From: Pseudomonadota bacterium
GTDB taxonomy: Bacteria > Desulfobacterota > Desulfovibrionia > Desulfovibrionales > Desulfomicrobiaceae
Direction: 5' to 3'
Length of the DNA stretch: 19,157 bases
NCBI GenBank assembly: GCA_023393525.1
Contig: JAEWKZ010000049.1
Location: forward strand, 1-19,157
The position numbers and the translations under genes were made by a program. Under the pieces are notes generated by a model. It worked only from the letters and a program-made list of their open reading frames with translations, made no database searches and had not been told where the DNA came from. The number at the start of each line of letters is the position of its first letter. Within the stretch, counting starts at the first letter, position 1. This document shows positions 6,087-13,066 of the stretch, piece after piece.

Positions 6087-7202
6087 ATGACCACGATCCC
6101 GGTACGGCCTGAGATGGAGGGGTTCAAACCCTATTCCCCCGGCCTGTCCATCGACGAGATAAAGAAGCGCTACGGGCTGGCCCGGGTCATCAAGATGGCC
6201 AGCAACGAGAACCCGCTGGGGACATCCCCGGTGGTGCGGGAGCGGCTCGGCAACGCGAGTCCCCTGGCCTTCCGCTATGCCCAGGCCGGATCTCCGCGCC
6301 TGAGCGAGGCGTTGGCCGCGCATCTGGGAGTTCCTGCGTCCTGCGTGGTCGCGGGCAACGGTTCCGACGAGATCATCGACCTTTTGCTGCGCGTGGTGGC
6401 CCGGCCCGGCGTGGACAATGCGGTGGCTTTCAACCCCTGCTTCAGCATCTACGACGTGCAGTCGCGGCTGTGCGGGGTGGAGTTCCGCCAGGCCGATCTG
6501 AACCCGGATTTTTCCTTTCCCTTCGACAAGCTCGTGGCCCTGACCGACGAGAACACTGCTCTGGTCTTCGTGACCAATCCGGACAACCCTTCGGGCCATG
6601 CCTGTCCGGCCGCCGATCTGGTCAAGCTTGCGGCCATGCTGCCCAAGCGCGCCCTCCTGGTGGTGGACGAGGCCTACATCGATTTCGCCGATCCCCTGGA
6701 CGTGTTCTCCATGCTCCCGCACTTCGGCGCGATCCCCAATCTGGTCATCCTGCGAACATTTTCCAAGATGTACGGGCTGGCCGGGCTGCGCCTGGGCTAC
6801 GGGATCATGCCCGAGTGGCTCTCCGACCTGCTGCTGCGGGTCAAGCTGCCCTTCAGCGTGAACATCCTGGCCGAGCAGGCGGGCCTTGCCGCACTGGCAG
6901 ACGATGTTTTCGTGTCCGAGACCCTGCGCACGGTGAGCGAGGGCCGCAGCCTGCTGGAGCGGGAACTTTCCGCCCTGGGCTGCAAGGTCTGGCCGTCCCA
7001 GGCCAATTTTCTGATGTTCGAGCCGCCCATGGACGCCCGCGCCCTTTTCGAGGGCCTGCTTGAGCGCGGCGTCATCATCCGGCCCCTGGCCAGCTACGGC
7101 ATGCCGGGGAAGCTGCGGGTCAGCATCGGCAACGAAGAGGAGAATCTGGAATTTCTGGCCAAAACAGCGGAGGTGCTGCGTGATAACCATCGTCACTCTT
7201 GA
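6087..7202 (+). CDS. hisC: Histidinol-phosphate aminotransferase
   Basis: HisC is a fold-type I PLP aminotransferase that converts imidazole-acetol phosphate and glutamate to histidinol phosphate. The 371-residue protein shows SNENPLG at 39-45 (after IKMA), GNGSDEIIDLL at 90-100, TNPDNPSG at 163-170, DEAYIDF at 194-200, and the PLP lysine K227 in RTFSKMYGLAGLRLGYG. The start ATG at 6087 follows GAAGGAG with five to seven bases spacing; an upstream in-frame ATG at 6015 lacks this site. A shared specificity with other aromatic or phosphorylated amino acids cannot be excluded, as in many HisC paralogues. The 3' end overlaps cmk by 23 bases, so the two are probably translationally coupled. Confidence 0.93.
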   Translation: MTTIPVRPEMEGFKPYSPGLSIDEIKKRYGLARVIKMASNENPLGTSPVVRERLGNASPLAFRYAQAGSPRLSEALAAHLGVPASCVVAGNGSDEIIDLLLRVVARPGVDNAVAFNPCFSIYDVQSRLCGVEFRQADLNPDFSFPFDKLVALTDENTALVFVTNPDNPSGHACPAADLVKLAAMLPKRALLVVDEAYIDFADPLDVFSMLPHFGAIPNLVILRTFSKMYGLAGLRLGYGIMPEWLSDLLLRVKLPFSVNILAEQAGLAALADDVFVSETLRTVSEGRSLLERELSALGCKVWPSQANFLMFEPPMDARALFEGLLERGVIIRPLASYGMPGKLRVSIGNEEENLEFLAKTAEVLRDNHRHS

Positions 7203-7854
7203 TGGACCGGCCGGGGTGGGCAAGACCACCATCGCCCGTCGATTGGCGGATCGTCTGGGGATCGCCTATCTGGACACCGGGGCCATGTTTCGCTCCGTGG
7301 CGCTTTTTTTCGGGGAGGGCGGCTGGGAGATGCCGGTGGACAAGCTGGTGCCCGAGCTCAACCGTCTGGATTTCGACCTCGAAGGCGAGGGAATGCGCTC
7401 CGAGCTGCTTTTGAACGGGATGCCCCTGGCGCCTGAGATCCGCAGCGAGGAAGTGGGACTGTGGGCCTCGCACCTGGCGCGGATTCCAGTGGTGCGCGAC
7501 TTTTTGCGCCGCAACCAGCAGGCCCTGGGCCGCATGACCTCGCTGGTGGCCGAAGGCCGGGACATGGGCAGCGTGGTCTTTCCGGGCGCCCGGCACAAAT
7601 TCTTCATGGACGCCTCCATCGACGTGCGCGCCAAGCGCCGTCACGCCCAGCTCCAGGCCATGGGCATGGAGGAGGACCTGGAGCGCATCCGCGCCCAGAT
7701 CCGCATCCGCGACGATCAGGATCGAAACCGCGTGGTCGCTCCGCTCAAACCGGCCCTGGACGCCGTAATCATCGACACCAGCGCCCTGGACGCGGACCGG
7801 GTGCTGGACCGGATCGTGGAGCATATAAAGGAAAAAGGTCTCTGGGAGAGCTGA
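7180..7854 (+). CDS. cmk: Cytidylate kinase (CMP/dCMP kinase)
   Basis: Cmk phosphorylates CMP and dCMP with ATP in pyrimidine nucleotide recycling. The 224-residue protein has the P-loop GPAGVGKTT at 9-17, YLDTGAMFRSVAL (family YLDTGAMYR), EGRDMGSVVFPGA at 125-137 (family EGRDMGTVVFPDA), and the R..D..R lid RIRDDQDRNR. The GTG start at 7180 gives the family N-terminus MITIVTLDGPAG and has GGAGGT five bases upstream; the longer frame to 7060 is the hisC coding region read in another phase. It lies inside the 3' end of hisC and closes the folC-selA-hisC-cmk run. Confidence 0.95.
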   Translation: MITIVTLDGPAGVGKTTIARRLADRLGIAYLDTGAMFRSVALFFGEGGWEMPVDKLVPELNRLDFDLEGEGMRSELLLNGMPLAPEIRSEEVGLWASHLARIPVVRDFLRRNQQALGRMTSLVAEGRDMGSVVFPGARHKFFMDASIDVRAKRRHAQLQAMGMEEDLERIRAQIRIRDDQDRNRVVAPLKPALDAVIIDTSALDADRVLDRIVEHIKEKGLWES

Positions 7855-7886
7855 GAGTCGCCTCGGGACTGCGCCGCATGCCGTTT

Positions 7887-7921
7887 TTGAAGGGGGCGTG
7901 GAGACACGCTTCACCCTTCAA
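7887..7921. terminator. Strong hairpin between convergent cmk and mazG, without a U-tract
   Basis: TTGAAGGG and CCCTTCAA flank a second stem GCGTG/CACGC with a GAGA loop; a G on the left and TTCA on the right form an internal loop. It sits 33 bp after cmk and 45 bp after the mazG stop on the other strand. Neither strand has a good T-run, so it may end transcripts with Rho or act as a 3' stabiliser. The tetraloop GAGA is of the stable GNRA class on the plus strand. Confidence 0.45.
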
Positions 7922-7965
7922 GATCGGTCAATGCGCCGGGCGCAAGCGCGACGCGCCGGAATGAT

Positions 7966-8748
7966 TCATGAACGCTCCGCCTTGATTTCGTCCCACAGCC
8001 TGTCCATCTCGGTCAGAGAAAGTTTGTCCAGTTCCAGGCCGCGCTGGCGGGCCAGCTCTTCCATGGCCTCGAAGCGCCGCAGGAATTTGGCGTTGGCCAC
8101 GGCCAGCGCCGAGTTGGCCTTGATCCCCCGGCGGCGTCCGTACTCCACCAGCGAAAAAAGATAATCCCCGAACTCCTCTTCCCTGGCCGCCGCGTCGTCC
8201 CCGGCCAGAGCGGCCTGCAATTCGTTCCATTCCTCGGCCAGCTTGGCCTCCTGGTCCTGGTCCGTGGCCCAGGTGAACCCCGTGCGGGCCGCCTTGGAGT
8301 TGATGCGGTAGGCGCGCAGGAGCGGGGGCAGGCTTGCCGGCAGGGAGGCGAACACGCCGGGGTCCTTGTCCTTTTCGGCCTTTTCCTCTTTCTTGATTTT
8401 TTCCCAGTTGCGCACCACTTCGGCCACGTCGACGGCCTTTTCCCCGTAGACGTGCGGGTGGCGGCGGATCATCTTGGCCACGTTGCCGGCCAGGGCGGAT
8501 TGCAAAAAGCCCGGGATCTCCCGGTCATGACAGCTCCCGATGAAGAGCAGCAGGAAGAGCACGTCGCCCAGTTCCTCGGCGATCTCGGTCGTGTCGTCCT
8601 GGCGGATGGCCTCCACCAGCTCGAAACATTCCTCGATGAGGTAGTCGCACATGGTCTGCGGAGTCTGCTCCTTGTCCCAGGGGCAGCCGTCCGGTCCGGT
8701 CAGGGTGTCGATGACTTCCAGTATTCGTTCGAAATTATTCTTTTCCAC
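7966..8748 (-). CDS. mazG: Nucleoside triphosphate pyrophosphohydrolase MazG
   Basis: MazG hydrolyses NTPs to NMP and pyrophosphate, often clearing abnormal nucleotides and lowering (p)ppGpp-linked stress. The 260-residue protein has two MazG domains, as in E. coli. The N-terminal one shows GPDGCPWDKEQT at 18-29 and the metal cluster EEcfE (39-43) with EELGD (58-62). The C-terminal one carries RTGFTW and AEEWNEL...EEEFGD. A charged Lys/Glu linker separates them at about residues 114-127. The start is GTG at 8748 with AAGGA seven bases upstream. It overlaps the 3' end of cvpA by 14 bases, so the pair is one operon. Confidence 0.95.
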   Translation of the reverse strand: MEKNNFERILEVIDTLTGPDGCPWDKEQTPQTMCDYLIEECFELVEAIRQDDTTEIAEELGDVLFLLLFIGSCHDREIPGFLQSALAGNVAKMIRRHPHVYGEKAVDVAEVVRNWEKIKKEEKAEKDKDPGVFASLPASLPPLLRAYRINSKAARTGFTWATDQDQEAKLAEEWNELQAALAGDDAAAREEEFGDYLFSLVEYGRRRGIKANSALAVANAKFLRRFEAMEELARQRGLELDKLSLTEMDRLWDEIKAERS

Positions 8749-9307
8749 CAGGGGTTCCTTTCATTTCGCTGAGTTTTTCCACGACCCGCCGCTCCCATTC
8801 CTGTTGCAGTTCCCTGCTGCGAAGCAGGAACTGGTCGCGCATGTCCTTGGGCAGGGCGCTGGAGAGCGTGGTGTTGAAGGTGTTGACGTAGGGGACGATC
8901 TTCGATTCCGTCAGCAGCGCGGCTTTCGGCGGCAGAAACGCGGTCAGGGCCAGGACGATGATGCTGCACAGGAGCGCGCCCTTGAACAGGCCCAGGGCGC
9001 CGCCGCCGATGCTGTCCACCCATCCGAGCATGATCATCTTGAGGATCTTGCGGATCAGGGTCGCGCACAGGAAGACGACGGCCACCACGCCCAGGAAGAT
9101 GCCGAGATAGGCCGCGAGGTTGGCCATGCCGGGGCCTCCGAGGAGGTCTTCGAGCAGGGGCGAGAGCCTGGCGTGATAGCTGTTGGCCAGCACGAAGCCC
9201 AGGATCAGGCCCAGGATGGAGGCGATCTCCTTGATCAGTCCGCGAAAGATGCCGCGCAGACCCAGGAAGCCCAGAATGACGCAGAAAACGATATCCAGAG
9301 TGTTCAT
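8735..9307 (-). CDS. cvpA: CvpA family inner-membrane protein
   Basis: The 190-residue protein matches the CvpA (colicin V production) family: four hydrophobic segments in the first about 130 residues, an N-terminal MNTLDIVFCVILGFLGLRGIFRG and the conserved WVDSIGGGALGLFKGALL near the third helix. The cytoplasmic C-terminus is charged. The molecular role of CvpA is not settled; it has been linked to envelope stress and colicin V export. The start ATG at 9307 has GGAG eight bases upstream; the open frame further upstream to 9607 overlaps the divergent gene and is rejected. It is upstream of and overlapping mazG. A TTGTGAT/ATCACAA inverted repeat lies 26 bp before its start. Confidence 0.88.
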   Translation of the reverse strand: MNTLDIVFCVILGFLGLRGIFRGLIKEIASILGLILGFVLANSYHARLSPLLEDLLGGPGMANLAAYLGIFLGVVAVVFLCATLIRKILKMIMLGWVDSIGGGALGLFKGALLCSIIVLALTAFLPPKAALLTESKIVPYVNTFNTTLSSALPKDMRDQFLLRSRELQQEWERRVVEKLSEMKGTPGGKE

Positions 9308-9332
9308 GCCTTTATCTCCAGCCGATGCGTTG

Positions 9333-9354
9333 TTGTGATGGTCGGCTATCACAA
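9333..9354. promoter_or_regulatory. Perfect 7-bp inverted repeat TTGTGAT-N8-ATCACAA before cvpA
   Basis: The repeat lies between the divergent cvpA and 9483 genes, just upstream of cvpA. Its half-sites look like CRP/FNR-family (TTGTGA/TCACAA) half-sites, but the spacing between them is ten bases rather than the normal six. It may be an operator for a different dimer or a hairpin in the cvpA leader. Confidence 0.4.
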
Positions 9355-9390
9355 AGGGAAACGACCGGAAAGGGCGGGATGGCCATGACC

Positions 9391-9419
9391 TTGACAGTGA
9401 ACCATGCACCTCGTAGACA
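9391..9419 (+). promoter_or_regulatory. Promoter of the 9483 gene
   Basis: TTGACA (9391-9396), a 17-bp spacer and TAGACA (9414-9419) form a sigma70-type promoter with a perfect -35 and a three-of-six -10. The start would be near 9427, about 55 bp ahead of the coding region. Confidence 0.5.
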
Positions 9420-9482
9420 CGAAACCTCGGCTCGCCCGGACTTTTCCGAGGGCTTGGAGCCATGAAACACGACGAGGTGACA

Positions 9483-9830
9483 ATGTACGATATCAGATTG
9501 GTGAAATTGGTGAACGGCGACATGATCCTGGGCAAGTGGAACGAGGAGAAGGGGATCATTTCGGACCCCGCAATTCTGCAGACCATTCCCACGCAGCAGG
9601 GCGGCATGCAGATGCTCCTTTTGCCCTTCGGCTACCCCTTTGACCAGGAAATGACCGGAGAGATCGAGCTCAAGCACGTCATTTACCAGTACAAGACCGT
9701 GCCCGAGGAACTCAAGACCAAGTATCTTGAGGCGACCACCAACCTGACCCTGTCCGCTCCCGGCGGCCTTGGCAATCTGGGCGGCATGGGCGGCGGTGTT
9801 TCCGATTTCAGCAAATTCCTGAAAAAATAA
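9483..9830 (+). CDS. Small protein of unknown function, possibly Sm-like fold
   Basis: The 115-residue product begins MYDIRLVKLVNGDMILGKW and continues with alternating beta-like segments, an LPFGYPFDQ turn, a segment ending in EELKTKYLEATTNLTL and a Gly-rich tail (GGLGNLGGMGGG) ending in a short basic SKFLKK. The opening VKLVNGDMILGK and the following DPAILQTIP are reminiscent of Sm/LSm-type beta barrels, in which a short strand pattern with a conserved Asn-Gly binds RNA or other ligands; this is an inference from pattern, not a firm family assignment. It has its own promoter and a strong terminator at 9851. The start at 9483 follows GAGG with five bases spacing; the ATG at 9462 is an alternative that adds seven residues. 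Confidence 0.8.
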   Translation: MYDIRLVKLVNGDMILGKWNEEKGIISDPAILQTIPTQQGGMQMLLLPFGYPFDQEMTGEIELKHVIYQYKTVPEELKTKYLEATTNLTLSAPGGLGNLGGMGGGVSDFSKFLKK

Positions 9831-9850
9831 CGCAGCAGGCGCTGCCGGGA

Positions 9851-9878
9851 AAAGGGTGGCCTTCCACCCTTTTTTTTT
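9851..9878 (+). terminator. Rho-independent terminator after the 9483 gene
   Basis: AAAGGGTGG pairs perfectly with CCACCCTTT around the loop CCTT, followed by a run of T to 9878. This is a strong intrinsic terminator, 20 bp after the stop codon and 31 bp before the next gene. It separates the small gene from the radical SAM gene, so transcription of the latter depends on readthrough or on a promoter I cannot see. Confidence 0.92.
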
Positions 9879-9909
9879 CCGCCCGGCCCGGCGCAACGGC
9901 AAGGATCCG

Positions 9910-12450
9910 ATGAAGGCTCTGCTTCCCCTTTTCTCCCGCCCCAGTCATTACCTCGGCACCGAGATCAACAGCGTGCACAAGGATCCGGCGACGGTCCGGG
10001 CCCATGTGGCCCTGGCCTTTCCCGACCTGTACGAAGTGGCCATGTCCTATCTCGGCCAGAAGATCCTCTACGACATCGTCAATGCCCGCGAGGACTTTTA
10101 CGCCGAGCGGGTCTTCGCCCCCACCGAGGACGTGGCGGAGGTGCTGCGCGCCAACGACGCCTTTCTGGCCACCCTGGAGAGCGACACCGCGCTCAAGGAT
10201 CTGGACGCGGTGCTGTTCAGCATCACCCATGAGCTGTGCTACACCAACGTGCTCTACATGCTCGACCTGGGCGGCATCGCCCTGCGCGCGGAGCTGCGCC
10301 GCGACGGCGACCCGCTGGTCATCGCCGGCGGCGGATGCACCTTCAACGCCGAACCGCTGGCCGCGTTCGTGGATGTCATGGTGCTGGGCGACGGGGAGGA
10401 GATTCTGCCCGAGATGCTCGCGCTCATCGCGCGGGGCAAGGACGAGGGCTGGAGCCGCGCCGAATTGATCCGCCGCCTGGCCGGGGTGCCCGGGGTGTAC
10501 GTGCCTTCGTTTTTCGAGGACGACGGCGGCGGAGCCATGCGCCCGACGGTGGACGCGGCGGCCAGGGTCGAAAAGCGCATCGTCATGGACATGAACGAGG
10601 TCTCCTTTCCGACCCGCCAGATCGTGCCTTTCGGCAAGCCCGTGCATGACCGTTTCTCGGTGGAGATCGCGCGCGGCTGCACCCGCGGATGCCGCTTCTG
10701 CCAGGCGGGCATGATCTACCGTCCCGTGCGCGAACGCGAGGTGGACGTGCTCGGTTCCATCATCAATCGCGGTCTGGCGGAGACGGGCAGCGAGGAATTG
10801 TCCTTCCTGTCGCTCAGCACCGGAGATTTCAGCGCCCTGGAGGCGCTATTCCTGTCGTCCTACAGCCATTGCCGACAGGAGCAGGTCTCCATTTCCCTGC
10901 CGTCCCTGCGCGTGGGCTCGGTCTCCGAGGACCTGATGCGGCTCATGGGCAAGATACGGCACACGGGCATGACCCTGGCTCCGGAAGCGGGCACCCAGCG
11001 TCTGCGGGACGTCATCAACAAGGGCGTGACCGAGGCTGAGCTGCTCGATCACACCGAAAAGGCCTTCCGGCTGGGCTGGCAGCAGGTCAAGCTGTATTTC
11101 ATGATCGGCCTGCCCACGGAGACCCGCGAGGATCTGCACGGCATCCTCGACCTGTGCCTGAAGGTCGCGGCTTCCGCCGGACGCAACGTCAGACGCCTGC
11201 AAGTCACGGCGGCGGTCTCTCCCTTCGTGCCCAAGCCGCACACGCCGTTCCAGTGGGAGCGGCAGATCTCCATGGAGGAGATCGAGGAGAAGCTGGCCTA
11301 TCTGCGCTCCATTTTTCGGCCCTACAAGAAACTGAAGCTCAAATGGCATCACTCGCACATGACCTGGCTGGAAGGGGTTTTCTCCCGCGGGGACCGGCAT
11401 CTGGCACCGGCCCTGGAAGCGGCCTACGCCAAGGGCGCGCTCTTCACCAGCTGGACCGATCATCTGCGTCTGGAGCCATGGCTTGAAGCCTTTGCCGAGA
11501 CCGGCGTCGACGCCCAGGCCTATCTCCGGGAGCGGGACCCCGAACAACCTCTGCCGTGGGAACATCTCGCCTCGGGCGTGAGCCGCAAATTTCTGCTGGC
11601 CGAACGCCGCCGCGCCCTGGAAGAGGGGGGAACCCCGGATTGTCGATACGAGGCGTGCCGCTCCTGCGGAGTCTGCACCCTGGACGGACGGAAGTCCGAG
11701 CTTGCGCGGCAGGCTGCGGAGCACGAGATCGTCCCGGTCATCAACCGCGCCACGCGCGACCAGGAACACGCGGTGAGCGAGCCGGAGGAGAAGCCTGCGG
11801 GCCCGTCCGTCGACCTGCACAACAAGGAGCAGCGCTTCCGGCTGTGGTATTCCAAGACCGGCCCGGCCATGTACTTGAGCCAGCTCGAACTCCAGCGCAT
11901 CTTCGAGCGCGCCTTCCGCCGCGCCCGCCTGCCCCTGGCGTTCAGCAGCGGCTTCCATCCCGCGCCGCTTCTGTCCTTTGCCCGGGCCCTGCCTGTGGGC
12001 GTGGGCAGCGTCTGCGAATGGATGGATTTCTTTGTGCGCGAGCGTCTGGATGTCTCGGATCTGCCCTCGCTGCTCGGGCCCGAACTGCCCCAGGGCATGC
12101 GCGTGATCAAGGTCGAGGAGCTGGCCTGTCAGCGCAAGGCTCCCATCGCCAACAAGGAGCGTTTTTCCCTGAGCTTTGCGCGACCGGAGGATGCCGGGCG
12201 TTTCGCGGATCGGCTGCCGGGGTTTCTGGAAGCCGCGCAGTGGCCGGTGCCGAAGCTGACCAAGAAGGGCGAGCCCGGAGAGGTGGACGTGCGCCCCATG
12301 GTGCGGTCCATCGCCGCCGACGAGGACGGTTTTGTCATTGATTTCGATTGGGAGCCGCTCTATGTCAGCCCGATCTTCGTGCTGCAGGCCGTGGACCCGG
12401 AATTCACGCTGCTCCAGGGTCGGCTGATCAAGACGGCGCAGTTCTTTTGA
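9910..12450 (+). CDS. Radical SAM protein with N-terminal B12-binding-like region, fused to a DUF2344 domain (TIGR03960/TIGR03936 type)
   Basis: The 846-residue protein has three parts. Residues about 1-240 form a cobalamin-binding-like Rossmann region (ending in IAGGGCTFNAEPLA and VMVLGDGEE). The radical SAM core has the cluster motif C257-x3-C261-x2-C264 (ARGCTRGCRFCQAG) and later LAPEAGTQRLRDVINKG and YFMIGLPTET. A Cys-rich insert C-x4-C-x2-C-x2-C lies at about 578-588, and the C-terminal DUF2344 domain starts near residue 643 (FRLWYSKTGPAMYLSQLELQRIFERAFRR). The fusion of these two parts is the TIGR03960 + TIGR03936 arrangement; its reaction is unknown. In other bacteria the same pair is often near RNase E/G and ribosomal genes, which suggests an RNA- or ribosome-linked role, but no such genes are visible here. 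The ATG has AAGGA four to five bases upstream. Confidence 0.88.
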   Translation: MKALLPLFSRPSHYLGTEINSVHKDPATVRAHVALAFPDLYEVAMSYLGQKILYDIVNAREDFYAERVFAPTEDVAEVLRANDAFLATLESDTALKDLDAVLFSITHELCYTNVLYMLDLGGIALRAELRRDGDPLVIAGGGCTFNAEPLAAFVDVMVLGDGEEILPEMLALIARGKDEGWSRAELIRRLAGVPGVYVPSFFEDDGGGAMRPTVDAAARVEKRIVMDMNEVSFPTRQIVPFGKPVHDRFSVEIARGCTRGCRFCQAGMIYRPVREREVDVLGSIINRGLAETGSEELSFLSLSTGDFSALEALFLSSYSHCRQEQVSISLPSLRVGSVSEDLMRLMGKIRHTGMTLAPEAGTQRLRDVINKGVTEAELLDHTEKAFRLGWQQVKLYFMIGLPTETREDLHGILDLCLKVAASAGRNVRRLQVTAAVSPFVPKPHTPFQWERQISMEEIEEKLAYLRSIFRPYKKLKLKWHHSHMTWLEGVFSRGDRHLAPALEAAYAKGALFTSWTDHLRLEPWLEAFAETGVDAQAYLRERDPEQPLPWEHLASGVSRKFLLAERRRALEEGGTPDCRYEACRSCGVCTLDGRKSELARQAAEHEIVPVINRATRDQEHAVSEPEEKPAGPSVDLHNKEQRFRLWYSKTGPAMYLSQLELQRIFERAFRRARLPLAFSSGFHPAPLLSFARALPVGVGSVCEWMDFFVRERLDVSDLPSLLGPELPQGMRVIKVEELACQRKAPIANKERFSLSFARPEDAGRFADRLPGFLEAAQWPVPKLTKKGEPGEVDVRPMVRSIAADEDGFVIDFDWEPLYVSPIFVLQAVDPEFTLLQGRLIKTAQFF

Positions 12451-12463
12451 GGACGCGAAAAGA

Positions 12464-12489
12464 AAAGGCGAAGCATGTGCTTCGCCTTT
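12464..12489. terminator. Bidirectional terminator between the radical SAM gene and the MucR gene
   Basis: AAAGGCGAAGC pairs perfectly (11 bp) with GCTTCGCCTTT around a four-base loop, 13 bp after the radical SAM stop. On the minus strand it is followed by TTTTCTTTTC, a good U-tract for the convergent MucR gene. On the plus strand the tail is weaker. Confidence 0.85.
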
Positions 12490-12510
12490 CGAATTGCTTT
12501 CGGGGCAGGG

Positions 12511-12903
12511 TTACTTCTTGACCCGTTTTTCCCAGAGCTTCATGTCCTGCATCTTTTTGCGGCGGTCACGGGCCAGGGATTTGGCGACCAGGGACGTGCC
12601 CTTCTTGTAGCCCCATTTTTCCCGGTATTCCTCGGGAGTGAGGCCGTGGGTGGCCAGGTGGCGCTTGGTCAGCACCTTGAAGGATTTCGAGCATTCCATG
12701 CAGATGATGCTTTTTTCGCGAATGGCTTTTTTCGCGTCATCAAGGGACAGGACTGCTTCGGGTTCGGCCTGGTTTCCTTCGGCGACATTCTTGATTCCTT
12801 CGGTAAGGGAACGAATCATGGACGTCAGCTCTTCCTCGGTCATGTTGCGCACACTGGCTTGTGCTTTGACGATTTCGAGCGCTTGTTTTACATAATCTTC
12901 CAT
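12511..12903 (-). CDS. MucR/Ros family zinc-finger transcriptional regulator
   Basis: The 130-residue protein carries the Ros/MucR C2H2-type finger: C68-x2-C71, then H82 and H86 in ICMECSKSFKVLTKRHLATHGLTPEEYREKWGYK. It is followed by a basic segment KKGTSLVAKSLARDRRKK. The N-terminal about 60 residues are acidic and helical, where MucR-type proteins oligomerise. In alphaproteobacteria the family acts as an H-NS-like silencer binding AT-rich DNA and as an autorepressor. The finger here has ten residues between the second Cys and first His, one more than in the Rhizobium proteins I recall. The ATG follows GGAGGT with five bases spacing. The promoter TTGACA-N17-TAATAC is in a markedly AT-rich gap shared with the divergent 13067 gene. 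Confidence 0.9.
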   Translation of the reverse strand: MEDYVKQALEIVKAQASVRNMTEEELTSMIRSLTEGIKNVAEGNQAEPEAVLSLDDAKKAIREKSIICMECSKSFKVLTKRHLATHGLTPEEYREKWGYKKGTSLVAKSLARDRRKKMQDMKLWEKRVKK

Positions 12904-12939
12904 GTGTAACCTCCAACTATCGCGTATTTGTAATTCGCA

Positions 12940-12968
12940 GTATTAGTTTTGTTCAGCAATTTTGTCAA
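12940..12968 (-). promoter_or_regulatory. Sigma70-type promoter of the MucR gene in an AT-rich gap
   Basis: On the minus strand TTGACA (12963-12968) is followed by 17 bp and TAATAC (12940-12945), about 40 bp before the MucR start. The gap 12904-13066 is far richer in A+T than its surroundings, as expected for a target of MucR/H-NS-like proteins, which suggests autoregulation (inference). I see no equally clear promoter for the divergent plus-strand gene. Confidence 0.65.
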
Positions 12969-13066
12969 CACGTGACGATTGTTTTTGGTGATACATAAAA
13001 AAACGCATACACGAGTTCTTTTCACTCACGAATATTAATTGAAAATCACGCTACAGGGAGAAGAAA

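Noticed and set aside
5637..7232. Minus-strand ORF of 531 residues opposite selA/hisC
   Set aside because: It overlaps two clearly assigned genes, and its translation is a GC-driven shadow without recognisable motifs.
9333..9354. Reading the cvpA upstream repeat as a normal CRP/HcpR site
   Set aside because: The distance between TTGTGA and TCACAA is ten bases, not six, so a standard CRP-family dimer would not fit.
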